A stretch of DNA of 64,000 nucleotides, taken from assembly GCA_951799405.1 (NCBI GenBank), contig OX637342.1:2418001-2482000 (forward strand), given 5' to 3'. Positions 20,414 to 30,120 of this stretch are shown here, one piece after another; the first letter of the stretch is position 1, and each line of letters starts with the position of its first letter. The notes beneath the pieces are model-generated. The model ran no database searches. It was not told the origin of the DNA and worked only from the letters and a program-made list of their open reading frames with translations. This stretch comes from Agapetus fuscipes (taxonomy: Eukaryota; Arthropoda; Insecta; Trichoptera; Glossosomatidae). The position numbers and the translations under genes are program-made.

Positions 20414-20860
20414 TGGTTGCAATTTGCTTGCTTGTTTTATGTCTATCAGAGGTAATTTCACATCAGCAATGTTTGTATGCGCACTGGACCAATGTGTCAG
20501 AACACTGGAAATTGATTTAAAAAATATTTAAAACAACTCTCACATTATTATATCTTACGTGTTTTTCTTATCTCAGATTGTAAAAAATGTGTTTCTGAAG
20601 ATAATTTCATTAAAATGTCATGATTCTCTAGATCATAATTCTAAGATCTTCCTCTTTGGTTGATATCTTCTACCTGACTGAAAATCAGCTTAGACAGAGG
20701 CTTCCGTTTCTCCTAAGCTGATTTCGGTTACTTATTAATGTTTTTAATTATTGTATGTATTAGGTTTAACCTGTCATGTACTATAATGTGTGAAAATAAA
20801 TCTATCTATCTATCTATAATTGAATCAAATGGTAGATAAGCCAGTCAAGCACTGGAGGGA
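20414..20860. mobile_element. MITE B2 split by a nested insertion
   Basis: Left part 20414-20640 (tgcttgcttgtttta, ctggaccaatgtgtca, gatttaaaaaatatttaaaac) and right part 20816-20860 (gaatcaaatggtagataagc, cagtcaagcactggaggga) belong to one B2 copy. The 175-bp segment between them is a later insertion. Confidence 0.75.
20641..20815 (+). mobile_element. LINE/SINE 3' end with TCTA tail, nested in B2
   Basis: 175-bp insertion ending in aaataaa then TCTATCTATCTATCT, flanked by a 6-bp duplication ATAATT (20635-20640, 20816-20821). The simple-repeat tail points to target-primed reverse transcription. No coding capacity. An internal inverted pair (aaaatcagcttag / ctaagctgattt) sits at about 20685-20727. 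Confidence 0.7.
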
Positions 20861-20864
20861 CTGG

Positions 20865-21448
20865 ATTTCAATTCCTAATACAACTGTCAAAAGCATTCAT
20901 TTAACAATATAATATACATGTCTATAAAAGAAAATCGAGCTCGATTTGAGGTTTTTTTTTATCTCAGCCTTCGTTTCCACTTTTTCATCCACTCTTTCGT
21001 ATTTTGATTTATACGTGACTATCCAAGAAGCATCTCGGGGACGCCATCTAAAGGTTTTCAATTTTCCTGGACAAAAACTATTTCCTCAATCCACTTAAGC
21101 AAGCCGCCGTGGCAGGCGAGCTTTAATCCACTCAGATCTCGGGTCACCAGTTTCCAAATACGCACAGGACAAAGCAGAGATAACTTTCTGAAATTACAGG
21201 ACAATCTTACTGATATGCCTGGTTCAGACGGGCCCATCTCTTCAGTACTAATACGGAGTATTAAGTGGCTAGTGAACTGAGGTGTAAGTTAGAAGTGTCG
21301 GCAGATCTATTGATATTTTTTTACGATTTATAGGTTCAAATTTAATTTAACTTTGATTAATTTATTTTACATAATTTATTTTAGTATTCATTCATATTTG
21401 ATTCACAGTTAACTGTTCCACTGGTCAACTCGATGCCTGTTATGTTAC
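20865..21448. other. Stretch with nothing recognised
   Basis: No family or coding signal identified. Confidence 0.3.
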
Positions 21449-21451
21449 TCA

Positions 21452-21768
21452 AATGCAATTAAACGCAACTAAGCCACACATATAGGGTAATTCCTTGCCT
21501 GCGTTATTTCCGAAGGGGTCGTATGTGGCGATTCGTGACCTATTTGTTTGTTTACGGGTGAACCACTTCAGTTGTAACGGGGGTTACTAGCTCTTAAGAG
21601 GCTGGTTTGCATTTCTGGTGAAAGCTGAGTACACCTCGCCGGTATTTATTTGGGTTTGAAAAAATATAGAAACGGGAAATCAATTCTGACACCCACGGTA
21701 GGGATCGAACCCTTGCTCCTGGCATGGAATGCAAGTATTCTACGAACTCAGCCATCGACCTGACTTTA
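21452..21768 (-). mobile_element. SINE1, near full length
   Basis: Minus-strand element with tRNA-like head (ggtcgatggctgagttcg; B box gggttcgatcccta), gtgtcagaattga, body with gagctagtaacccccgttac, and the end ctatatgtgtggcttagttgcg. Confidence 0.8.
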
Positions 21769-21804
21769 TACGAGTTTGATCCTCGTTACAAAATGCCAAT
21801 TTTC

Positions 21805-22000
21805 AAACAAACCCCAGTTGCTGTAAGGCTGGATGGACTGCTAGTGACCGGTCTTTGGTAATAGCAATGCATTTTCCAACCCAACGAAAAGCATTTTTGA
21901 AAATATAAATGGAATATTTTTTATGCTCCGCCGAGATTCGAGCCCCCGACCTTCCAATCACAAATCCGAAGCATTAACACTAAACTACGGACCACTCATC
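21805..22000 (-). mobile_element. SINE2, 3'-truncated
   Basis: Minus strand: tccgtagtttagtg..taatgcttcggatttgtgattggaagg, B box gggctcgaatctcggcggagc, cattttgaaa-type A/T block, cgttgggttgg, accggtcactagcagtccatccagcc, acagcaactgggg. Confidence 0.75.
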
Positions 22001-22004
22001 TTAC

Positions 22005-22900
22005 ATCAAATGAATTCCTCGCGCGCACAAGTAAACACGGCTCACGCACACACCAACCTACTTATGCATTAGTACCTACTAGTCCCGTGTGAACGCCCCG
22101 TTAGGGGACAATCTCTTCAAATGTTAGAGGACAATCTTCCATGACTTCAAACGCAGAAGGCCTTTCCTTATCGCTTGGTGGTCCCGGGATTTGTATGGCG
22201 CCAATACAACATTCGATATCTCGGACCGCGCTGAATGATTTGAACTAGAGCGTATTGTGGGGCACAATTGTGACAGCACGCCGTTTGATCTTTAATAAAG
22301 TTTATGCGGTCAAATAGATAAGCGAAGATGAGGAAGGAAAAAAAAACGGAATTCAATGTGTTTGTAAGGATAAGAGAGAAAATGTATCTAACATGTATAT
22401 TGTATGTATATAATTCACCATGTATATAATTCATTTTGTGTGTTTCTGCAAAAAAAATGTTTTTTCACTTTTAAAAGTAAGTTGTCTATTGCCGTTTTTG
22501 ATGCTTAGAAACTTCTTGTCGTGAGAAGGTACCAATTTTATTATTTTTCAAAAAACAGAGTTTTATTCTCACAAATTGAGCATTTATTTCCCCTCAAGTA
22601 CTGTATACTTACTTACATCACTTTCGAGATGACACATATCCTCTTAAAAACGAATTTTCTTTGTGAAAATACACAAACTCTTAAAAAAGCTTATTTATTT
22701 TTCATTTTCACAGCTTTATAAGCAACCTCTTTACAAATTATACATCATTCTTTCTAAGTATTGTAAATAAAATAACACTTAAGTTGTTGTTTTTTTCAAT
22801 CAGTGACAACCATGGAACAATATCTTACAAATAAAAATCGAATTATATTTAGATGTTTTAAGGGTTATGGTAAAAACACAAACAAAATAGGATATTATAT
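22005..22900. other. Stretch with nothing recognised
   Basis: No repeat family matched; the 88- and 66-codon frames here have no domain. At 22913-22934 a ctgatgaag..gaaacg string resembles a hammerhead core but lacks pairing flanks. Confidence 0.3.
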
Positions 22901-22949
22901 TTAAAAGCCTGCCTGATGAAGAAAACATTGAAACGTACTATTTTTAGCA

Positions 22950-23107
22950 TGACCTTGACTTATAGGTTGGTATGAGTCTGAACAACTATATTGTAAAAAA
23001 AATATTCATGTTGTCAACCTGCAAACTCGGCAAAACTTGCAGGGCTTATGTTCATTTGAGGTTTGGATTTTAATTTCTAAGTACACATCCAACATTTTTA
23101 AGCGCGT
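22950..23107 (+). mobile_element. Repeat A copy, 3'-truncated
   Basis: Starts ccttgacttataggttggta, then actatattgtaaaaaa, a damaged middle, cagggcttatgttcatttga, acacatccaacatttttaagcgcg. It runs straight into an A' copy. Confidence 0.7.
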
Positions 23108-23365
23108 TCACTTTGGCCAATGCCACCCCGGTTCAGGGAACGGCGGCAGGAGTTGCAAGGTTATATTCATATTAGGTTTTGTTTATTTGTATGCACACAT
23201 GCAAAATGTATAGGCGCGAATCTACATGTGCCTGTCTGTACGCATTCATTTCATATGAGCCTTAAATGTTAAAATATCTTTGCAGCTTAGATTATTGATC
23301 ATACATGTCTCTGTGGAAATGCATTTTAAATTTCAAAATATCTTTGCAACTTAGATTATTGATTA
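23108..23365 (+). mobile_element. Repeat A' copy with duplicated tail
   Basis: ttcactttggccaatgccac, ccggttcagggaacggcggc, aggagttgcaagg, gcgcgaatctacatgtgcct, and two successive tail regions (ttgcagcttagattattgat at about 23281 and ttgcaacttagattattgat at about 23346). Confidence 0.65.
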
Positions 23366-23369
23366 TTAT

Positions 23370-24050
23370 AGACGTTACGTACAAAGGCATTGCAAGTTTT
23401 TGATCTAGATTGGCTTCGTTCAAAAGGTTCACTTATTTAAGCATTTGTTTCTAATTAAAATTTTCATCTTTCTAAATGTTTCCATCAAACCATCAACAGA
23501 CTAATAAATATTTACAAATTAACGCTACCAATTTAAAATATTCAGATTCCTACAAATCAATGGATTGAGCTACGTAAATAGCAATTAATAAATTAGGATA
23601 TTTGAAAATCTATTCGGTCCGGATACTTCATTTAAAATTCTGGGACGAAAATTGCGATTTCACTTGATTTCCGTTCCCTTTCAAAATGAAATCATTGTCC
23701 CTGACAATGCTTTTGCTTTTCTAGAGGTCGTTCTCAAGAGAGCAGTAGATAATTACATAATATTATAAAGTTTTTGATTTTTTCACGGTTTAAAAAAAGA
23801 ATATATCTACAGTTGTGATTTTATTTATTTTGGAGAGTGGAATGAAATGGCTTAAAAATGTAAGCTAAAGAGGATGTGAGAACACAGGTTAAAAAAGTAT
23901 AAAATGAAATAGTTTAGGTATTTCTAAGGATGGATAAAGAATACTTGAAAAACGTAGGTAAGTAAGAAGGGAGGAGAAGACTGAGAAACAAATGTCTCTG
24001 CTAGATTAGTGAATTGTGTATGTTTGAGATAAATGAAGTCTTGAAATTTC
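23370..24050. other. Stretch with nothing recognised
   Basis: No family or coding signal identified. Confidence 0.3.
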
Positions 24051-24054
24051 CAAC

Positions 24055-24170
24055 TGGTAAAGAGTATATTTAAAAAAAATATATATTATGTTTTTGCTTT
24101 TCCAAGAACGAACTTCAACCTTCCAATTACGAGTTGCTAGATATCAGCCATTAAACTTAACACATGTTCT
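24055..24170 (-). mobile_element. SINE2-like head joined to MITE D
   Basis: Minus strand: gtaattggaaggttgaagttcg (B-box region) then aaaagcaaaaacataatata. The same segment, joined to MITE D at the same point, lies inverted at 33742-33865. Confidence 0.6.
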
Positions 24171-24392
24171 GTACCCTTAGTACGAGTTGCGAAACTTGAG
24201 AAAAGTAAAGTTTACGGAAAATATTAAAGAGTGATTTCTCTCAAAATCTGCCGTTTTTGTTCCTAAAAAAGAGTTACAGTGATGAAGAACAAGTTCAAAC
24301 AAACAAAAACGGCAGATTTTGGGGGAAATCACTCTTTAATAATTGCCGTAAACTTTACATTACTCAAGTTTTGCAACTCGTACTAAGGGTAC
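24171..24392. mobile_element. MITE D (copy 1)
   Basis: 222-bp palindromic element: GTACCCTTAGTACGAGTTGC at left, its inverse at right, with inverted AAAATCTGCCGTTTTTGTT blocks around a short non-paired centre. Two further copies at 33517 and 34009. Non-coding. Confidence 0.85.
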
Positions 24393-24399
24393 TGGTATG

Positions 24400-25075
24400 T
24401 TAAAATTAGATACATTAATTTTATGTTTATTGCACGTTGACAGATTTATGTTTTTTTTGTGATATATTATGTACGAGTAATATCTAATAATAATTAATCC
24501 CCTCTGAACGTTTAATTGAATAAATAAATGAATTTGACATCCTAATAAAACTTTCCACACGTTATTATTTCAACCATCATCTAACTTACCAACTTTTCTA
24601 AAAAAAAACTTGTAAGCTTTCTTCTTCGGGACAAGACATTATCGGAAAATAATCGGAAATTCGCCGGCCTGGCAACGGCAATTATACGAACGTGATCCGA
24701 TCTCTAATGAAGGTGTCTTGTAACAACAATAAAGAAAGGTCTCTTCTTTCTACAGAGAACTTCTTGAACGCTACGCTTTAAAAACGCTGATGGGTTTTTT
24801 TGTTAGCAAAGTACACCCCTAGTCCCTGAAGCCTTAATTTAGCATTATTTAATTGAACGTATTTTTAAACGTCTATTAGATAAATAATCTCTTGTCTACA
24901 ATTCGTCTTATGAAAAATCAATTCTTGTGATAATAAGCTCGCTTTATACGATAATAAGAGAATAAAACTTTGTATGCGTAAATTACATTATTAAACTTAA
25001 ATTTATTTATTTCACAGTATAAGCGTTTTTTTTTACATATAAAATAAATAGAGAATATATAATTTTGTATTTTTT
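24400..25075. other. Stretch with nothing recognised
   Basis: No family or coding signal identified. Confidence 0.3.
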
Positions 25076-25079
25076 TTCA

Positions 25080-25205
25080 TTAGTGTTGATCTGTTAACAC
25101 AGTGAAAGTCCATTTTTATAAATATTTAAAAATTGAAATGGTAAAACATGGTTTAATTCACTTTATTCTTTTTGTTTTTGCTCAAAGAGCAAAAACCATA
25201 ATTTT
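25080..25205 (+). mobile_element. Family F fragment
   Basis: Matches the outer arm of the 13195 hairpin: attgaaatggtaaaacatgg, tttaattcactttattcttt, tttttgctcaaagagcaaaaacc. A short perfect inversion (tttttgctc/gagcaaaaa) remains at its centre; the hammerhead-like core is gone. Confidence 0.5.
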
Positions 25206-25209
25206 TTGT

Positions 25210-26540
25210 ATACATTTGCGAAGTGTTCTTGTTTGACAGTAAATAAACTTTATTTATTTTTAAATAGAAGGCAAATATTTTTACGAGTCTGAGTAGGTAT
25301 ATTTTTATTATTTCGTGTAAGACCATGTTTCAATCGCCACTGAGGTTTTGTTTTCACGAGCAGCAAGCATTCTCAAGGATGATTGTTAAAGTGACGCGGC
25401 GGTTGTGTGCGTACTGTTGACAATATTACATACTAAACGGTGAAGTTTAAATTTGCAAGTTGTAGTGTGTGCCGTTGGTCGTACTTCTTGCTGAAATCTT
25501 GATTTCGGCGCTGACTTTAATTTCGATGATGCGGGGTGTGGAGATGACTTAAAACATGTAGTTTAATTAAACTATTTAATGGTCCTTTATTCCATAAAGA
25601 TTACAAGGAGTTTTTACAAAGGATTACGTGAATAAAATTAGATGAACAGGTTGAGACAAGTTACCAGGGCGACGTTCTAAGAGAAAAGAGAGAGACGGAA
25701 GTTGGTTTTTAATATGCTTACGACGTCTGTCAGAAATGCAATACCAACCCAACAAAAAGTACCAAAGACAAAAAGATTAATATTCTTGGTAGGTATATTA
25801 TTTTAATTAGCTTGGTCATATTAAATTTAGACCAGCCGTCATGACGTCATATGGAACATCAGATGAGTAGCTGTTGTAGCGAGTAGAAGAGTCTAGCGAT
25901 TGCTAGTGTGTGTGTGGCTGGAGAGTTATAGCTCTAGCGAGATTGATGTTCCAGAACTATTTTGCAAATGCAGTCGGTCTTTTATATTGAGATTAGCCTT
26001 TCACCGATATTACATCAAGTCAATGCAACGGTATGTTAAAAACATGAAGCAACTTTGGTTGGTTGCGCTAGTCACTTATGGGAATGAGAATATTTGAATG
26101 AAAGCATTCACTAGGGAAGTGACAAGGTCGAAAGTTGTATTTTCTGTAGTTATTCAATTCATTGAAAGAACTTTCCTTCAATTGTTTCTACATAAATTAT
26201 TATTCCTCGATTGTCTTAGAGCATTGATGTTAAAGATTTTTAAAAAAAATCCCAGTTTTTTAAGGCAGGCTTCATCATGGAATTTCGATTAAGACTAGGA
26301 AATAAAACTTACATTGTTCACATAAAGATTTCGTAGCTTGCTAGCAAATTTTTGTTATATGTTTTGAATTTCAACCGTTTTCGACTCCAAAATTATTTGT
26401 CCACGGAAATCTTCGACAATCAAATGGCGGTCAATCTGCAATTTTGGCGGCTCGGGCTATCAATTGTATAGCAGTGAATTGAAATATAATTTAATGAAAT
26501 AAAAAATCTCAGTTCCTATTGTCCACCTTTTGTTTTTGGT
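25210..26540. other. Stretch with nothing recognised
   Basis: Longest repeat-poor stretch in this half. Two adjacent 64-65-codon frames at 25900-26292 lack recognisable domains. GC-richer patch near 25380-25520. Confidence 0.35.
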
Positions 26541-26541
26541 T

Positions 26542-26800
26542 TCTTGACAAATAGGTTGATATGAAACTGACCCCTCTGAAAACTTAATTCACATTTTCCA
26601 ATGCCACCCTGTTTTATGAAAATGCGGTAAGAGTTTCAGTATTTTTGTTTGATTTGAAATTTGTATTTCTATTTTGTATAACATAAGTACACACACAGAA
26701 TGAAATGAAGTAAGCGTGATTTTACACGTGTCTGCTTATAACGTTGACAAAATGTAAATCTATAATGTTTATATACCTATCATTGCAGCTTGGATTACGG
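26542..26800 (+). mobile_element. Repeat A/A' copy, diverged
   Basis: tcttgacaaataggttgatatg, ttccaatgccaccctgtttt, acgtgtctgcttataacg, cattgcagcttggattacgg. Confidence 0.55.
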
Positions 26801-27189
26801 ATGGTTTGTCTTTAAATTGACCGTAAATTTGTGTATAATTAGTCATTTATTTATTTTGTCTTAAAAAAATATCTTGGTATTAATTTTTCTGCTCTTACAC
26901 ATCACTAAACCAATAACCATCCTAGAAAAATCAATCAACTTAATACATCGAAATCTAGCATGTGTACGTGGGGTGCGCACACATCTAGGGATGGGCAGCA
27001 TTTACATACATGTATACCGGCTCAAAGGGTCGACCCAGCCTTCATGCCGGGATGGATTTATCCACGATAAATAATGGAATTTCGGGCTGCGAATCTGTTC
27101 GCTATTATGGAAAGCATCCCGCTTGTCAATTACTTAGACAGGGTCCAGCACAATATGCCACAAATACAATGCGTTTCCCCTAAACGTTT

Positions 27190-27690
27190 CATTTGCAAAG
27201 TATGGACATATGGAGAGAATTAATGATGAAAGACTGACGAAGAAAGTATATGTTGCAAGAATAAATAGATCGCTGCCTTAGTTCTTGTTTGCCGTATAGA
27301 ACATTAAGCTATTTTTACATGAGAAATATTTGCATGTGCACTGGACCAATGTGTCGTATGAAAACACGAAATTGATTTAAAAATATTTAAAACAACTCTC
27401 ACATTATCGAGTTTTGTGTTTTTTTTAGTTCAGATTGTGTAGAATTTGATTATTAAGACAAAAATTCATATTGGACAGAATTGGTCTATACGGCAAACAA
27501 GAACTGGGGGAGCGAGATTTCGTGGCAGAGGAAGACCGAAAAAGATATGGATGGACCAAATTTCCAAAATTGCCAATGAATGGAATATCTAGTCATAATA
27601 AAAGGAGAGCTTGTATGGAGAAAATTATGACTCTTGAGGAAATGAAAGAAGTATGTAAGGACAGAAAGAAATGACGATTGATCTGTTATG
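27190..27690 (+). pseudogene. LINE-K C-terminal coding remnant, split by MITE B
   Basis: Left exon-like piece 27200-27270 encodes YGHMERINDERLTKKVYVAR in one frame. MITE B (27271-27514) interrupts it. The right piece 27515-27674 continues with GRGRPKKIWMDQISKIANEW, then a one-base frame change, then ACMEKIMTLEEMKEVCKDRK to a stop. Motif order matches the end of LINE polyproteins (GH..R..D.R.., GRP...W.DQI, C.DR..W). It has no enzymatic domain. The 3' UTR and repeat A unit follow to 28140, so 27190-28140 is one 5'-truncated LINE-K copy carrying a later DNA-transposon insertion. Confidence 0.75.
27271..27514. mobile_element. MITE B inside LINE-K
   Basis: 244 bp, CGCTGCCTTAGTTCTTGTTT at left and GGGGGAGCG at right, inverted ends about 30 bp. 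Perfect 4-bp duplication AGAT at 27267-27270 and 27515-27518. It disrupts the LINE-K frame, so it is younger than that LINE copy. Confidence 0.85.
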
Positions 27691-27779
27691 TTGGCGACTA
27701 GGGTTTTCTACATTATAATTAATTTTCTGTTTTAGTTTTTGTTGTCCATACATATTATTATTTATTGATTTTAAAAATG

Positions 27780-28140
27780 AAATTGGCTGTGTATGTTCCT
27801 TGACTTCTGGTCTAGGAATAATACCATGTTTGAATTAGCCTATTTATTTTTAAGGTTTTATTGTTTTTGGATACTTAAATGTTATTTATTATTTGTATTC
27901 CTTGACTTACATGTTGGCATGAGGCTGACCACCCATACTGTAAAAAATGGTTCACTTTGCCAATGTCACCCCTGTTTCAGGGAAGGTCGGCAGAAGTTGC
28001 AGGGCTTTTGTTCATTTGAGGTTTGGATTTTATTCGTAAGTACACATTCAGCATTTGTAAGCGCGAATTACACGTGTTTGTTTGTGGGCATGCATTTGAT
28101 ATGAGCCTTAAATGTGAATATATCTTTCCAACTTACATTA
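27780..28140 (+). mobile_element. LINE-K 3' UTR end and repeat A unit
   Basis: An extra partial start (ttccttgacttctgg at 27797) precedes the full unit at about 27898: ttccttgacttacatgttgg, ggctgaccacccatactg, ttcactttgccaatgtcacc, cagggaaggtcggcagaag, acattcagcatttgtaagcg, ending tctttccaacttacattatag. Confidence 0.75.
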
Positions 28141-28404
28141 TAGATTATGTATTAAATTCATCTGTATCACGTGCCGATCTCCGTTTTTTCGCCCGTTTAT
28201 TCTAATATCTATTCACTCTTTTCATATTTATTCCCGCTGACAAAGAACATTCAGCGTTACACTGAAAGATAGCACACTTACTGAAAGAAACATATCCCAC
28301 GACGTTTGCCCTTTTCAAGATGAAAGCGACTATTAAAGGAAAACGTACTCAATCTACATATCTTGGTCAACCTACGAGGAAATGTTATTGTTTTTTTTTT
28401 AAGT

Positions 28405-28489
28405 TCTTATCTTTAGATGAGATATAAGTACACATTCAGCATGTTTCAGCAGAAACTCACACGTCTCTGCCTGTAGGCATGCATTTAAT
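28405..28489 (+). mobile_element. Repeat A fragment hit by LINE-M
   Basis: ataagtacacattcagcatg, actcacacgtctctgcctgt, aggcatgcatttaat. LINE-M is inserted at the last of these. Confidence 0.55.
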
Positions 28490-28779
28490 CTTCTTCTTCT
28501 TCTTTTTCAGCTTGTATTGATCGTCCACTCGTGGACGTAGGCCTCCTCTCGCATTTTCCATTCGTTTCTATCCTGAGCGATCCGCATCCAGGCAAGTCCT
28601 GCATTTCTCTGAACATCGTCGCGCCAACGCAACTGTGGGCACCCAACTCCACGCTTTGCCGTCCTTGGGCACCAGCACAGCAGTCGCTTTGTCCACTTTT
28701 CATCTGGATCGCGAGCGACATGTCCCGCCCATCGCCACTTAAGGGTTGCGGCCATCTTGATGACATCGGAAACCTTTGT
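28490..28779 (-). mobile_element. LINE-M, 290-bp 5'-truncated insertion
   Basis: On the minus strand it encodes KMAATLKWRWAGHVARD, then KRGVGCPQLRWRDDVQRNAG, WMRIAQDRNEWKMREEAYVH and EWT before the stop, the C-terminal tail of a jockey/RTE-like LINE polyprotein in one open frame. A GAAGAAGAAGAAG tail lies at 28490-28503. Perfect 8-bp duplication CATTTAAT at 28482-28489 and 28780-28787. Enzymatic domains are missing. The plus-strand 86-codon frame over it is a shadow. Confidence 0.85.
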
Positions 28780-28823
28780 CATTTAATGTAAGCCGAAAAT
28801 GCCAATTTAACTTAACAAGTTAG

Positions 28824-29212
28824 ACCGGTTTGTAGTCCACTTCGGACTCGTAACTGGAAGGTTGTGGATTCGAATCCCGGCGGAGCACAAAAAATATACC
28901 ATTTATATTTCCATATGTGCTCTTCGCTGGGTTGAAAAATTCATAAAGCTTTTTTTTTTTTTTTAAGAAATCCTGTGCGGGAGACTCCCTAGATTCTAAA
29001 GACTCTAGGGGTCTATGACACTTATTGTAGTGCCACAGAGGCGCAAAGCTTTACCAAATACCGGTCACTGAAAGGTCCATCCAACCTTACAACAACTGGG
29101 TCTTACTTGAGAAGTGGCGTTTTCTACAGCGACGACCAAGCTCGCAGAGGGCTCTTGAGGTGTGATACACACAAAAACAGCGCTCACTAAATAAATCATC
29201 CTAATATTATTA
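28824..29212 (+). mobile_element. SINE2, full length, split by family E
   Basis: Head gaccggtttgtagtccactt, B box GGATTCGAATCCCGG, cggagcacaaaaaata, then family E at 28952-29044, then taccaaataccggtcactga, ccaaccttacaacaactggg, ggctcttgaggtgtgataca, ending caaataaatcatcct-type. Both halves align with the intact copy at 48733. Confidence 0.85.
28952..29044 (-). mobile_element. Family E, 93-bp insertion in SINE2
   Basis: Poly(T) at the left (poly(A) on the minus strand), then gcgggagactccctagattc and ctatgacacttattgtagtg. A duplication AAAGCTT lies at 28945-28951 and 29045-29051. The flanking SINE2 is otherwise continuous, so the borders are secure. Confidence 0.8.
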
Positions 29213-29304
29213 AATGTGAAAATAAAACTACGTTTTAGAAAAAAATATTTTATTTTCAACTAATATTATTATTTTGGATGGTTGGTGCATTAACACTGTG
29301 ATCT

Positions 29305-29590
29305 AATCTAATCTAATCTAAGCTGCAAAGATATATATCATTTAAGATTTATACTAAATGCATTCCCACAAGCAGATATGTATAATTTCGCGCTAACACA
29401 TGCCGCATGTGGACCTACAATATAAAAACCCAATCTCAAATGAACATAAGCCTTGCAACTCTTGCCGTCCTTCCCTGAAACAGGGGTGACATTGGCAAAG
29501 TGAACCAATTTTTATATTATGGGTGGTCAGCCGCATAACAACCTATAAGTCAAGGAACATACATGACAAATTACATTTTTTAAAATCAAA
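29305..29590 (-). mobile_element. Repeat A copy with GATTA-type tail
   Basis: Left end has four tail units (atctaatctaatctaatcta), then agctgcaaagatatatatca, tttcgcgctaacacatgccg, cagggg..gtgacattggc, ggtggtcagccgcataac, ccta taagtcaaggaac, and 30 bases of the LINE-K UTR (acatgacaaattacatttt). Confidence 0.85.
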
Positions 29591-29618
29591 GAAGAAAAAT
29601 TCTGTGAAAATTCATCAT

Positions 29619-29790
29619 TATTTAGTTATTCAAAAATCTGTTTTATTTTCACTTTTTTTATTATTTATATAAAGGACACAAACGTTTTCGACTACTTCGT
29701 TTGTGTCCTTTATATAAATAATAAAAAAAAGTGAAAATAAAACAGATTTAAAAAAAATCTGTTTTAAATATCTGTTTAGATAACTAAATA
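29619..29790. mobile_element. Family F foldback element
   Basis: Arms of about 52 bases (29632-29690, 29698-29750) are near-perfect inversions: aaatctgttttattttcact, tttattatttatataaagga, cacaaacg. The spacer reads ttttcgactactt. A second, outer inverted pair (atttagttatt / gataactaaat) flanks it. It shares the ctgttttattttcact arm with 30493 and 52205. Confidence 0.7.
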
Positions 29791-30120
29791 ATATTATTAT
29801 TATTCAAATTTATTTTAAAGAATCGTCTGATAGAATAAACATCTTTAGAAATGGTTTAATAAAATACATTTACTTGAAAAACTAAATTAGAGTATTTCAT
29901 ATTTAAATGGGAATTTTAAAAGCTGGATAAGCGAAATACTGAACTAACTTTTAAGTTGAGAAATTTAAAATGAATTCAAGTGGACTGGATTCCTTCAAAG
30001 TGATTTATACTCAAATGTTTTTTGGCGACAACTTAAGTAACCGCCAAAGTTTCCCGACTCTCTGTCCCATTGAGTAATAACATAGAGGTGTAGAAACTAA
30101 CTTACTGCATTAATACATAC

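Noticed and set aside
22913..22934. ctgatgaag..gaaacg as a third hammerhead
   Set aside because: The core-like strings are present but there is no pairing stem I and no partner arm.
27793..28104. Recurring reading frame MRLTTHTVKNGSLCQC.. here and at 37421, 46773 and 48297, with minus-strand relatives at 4057 and 46068
   Set aside because: It lies inside repeat A, recurs only because the repeat does, and is broken or shifted in most copies. No evidence of a protein.
28531..28791. 86-codon plus-strand frame rich in P and S
   Set aside because: Antisense shadow of the LINE-M coding tail.
29303..29330. TTAGA/TAATC pentamers as interstitial telomeric repeats
   Set aside because: The usual insect repeat is TTAGG. 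These pentamers always sit at the end of repeat A and are the tail of that element.
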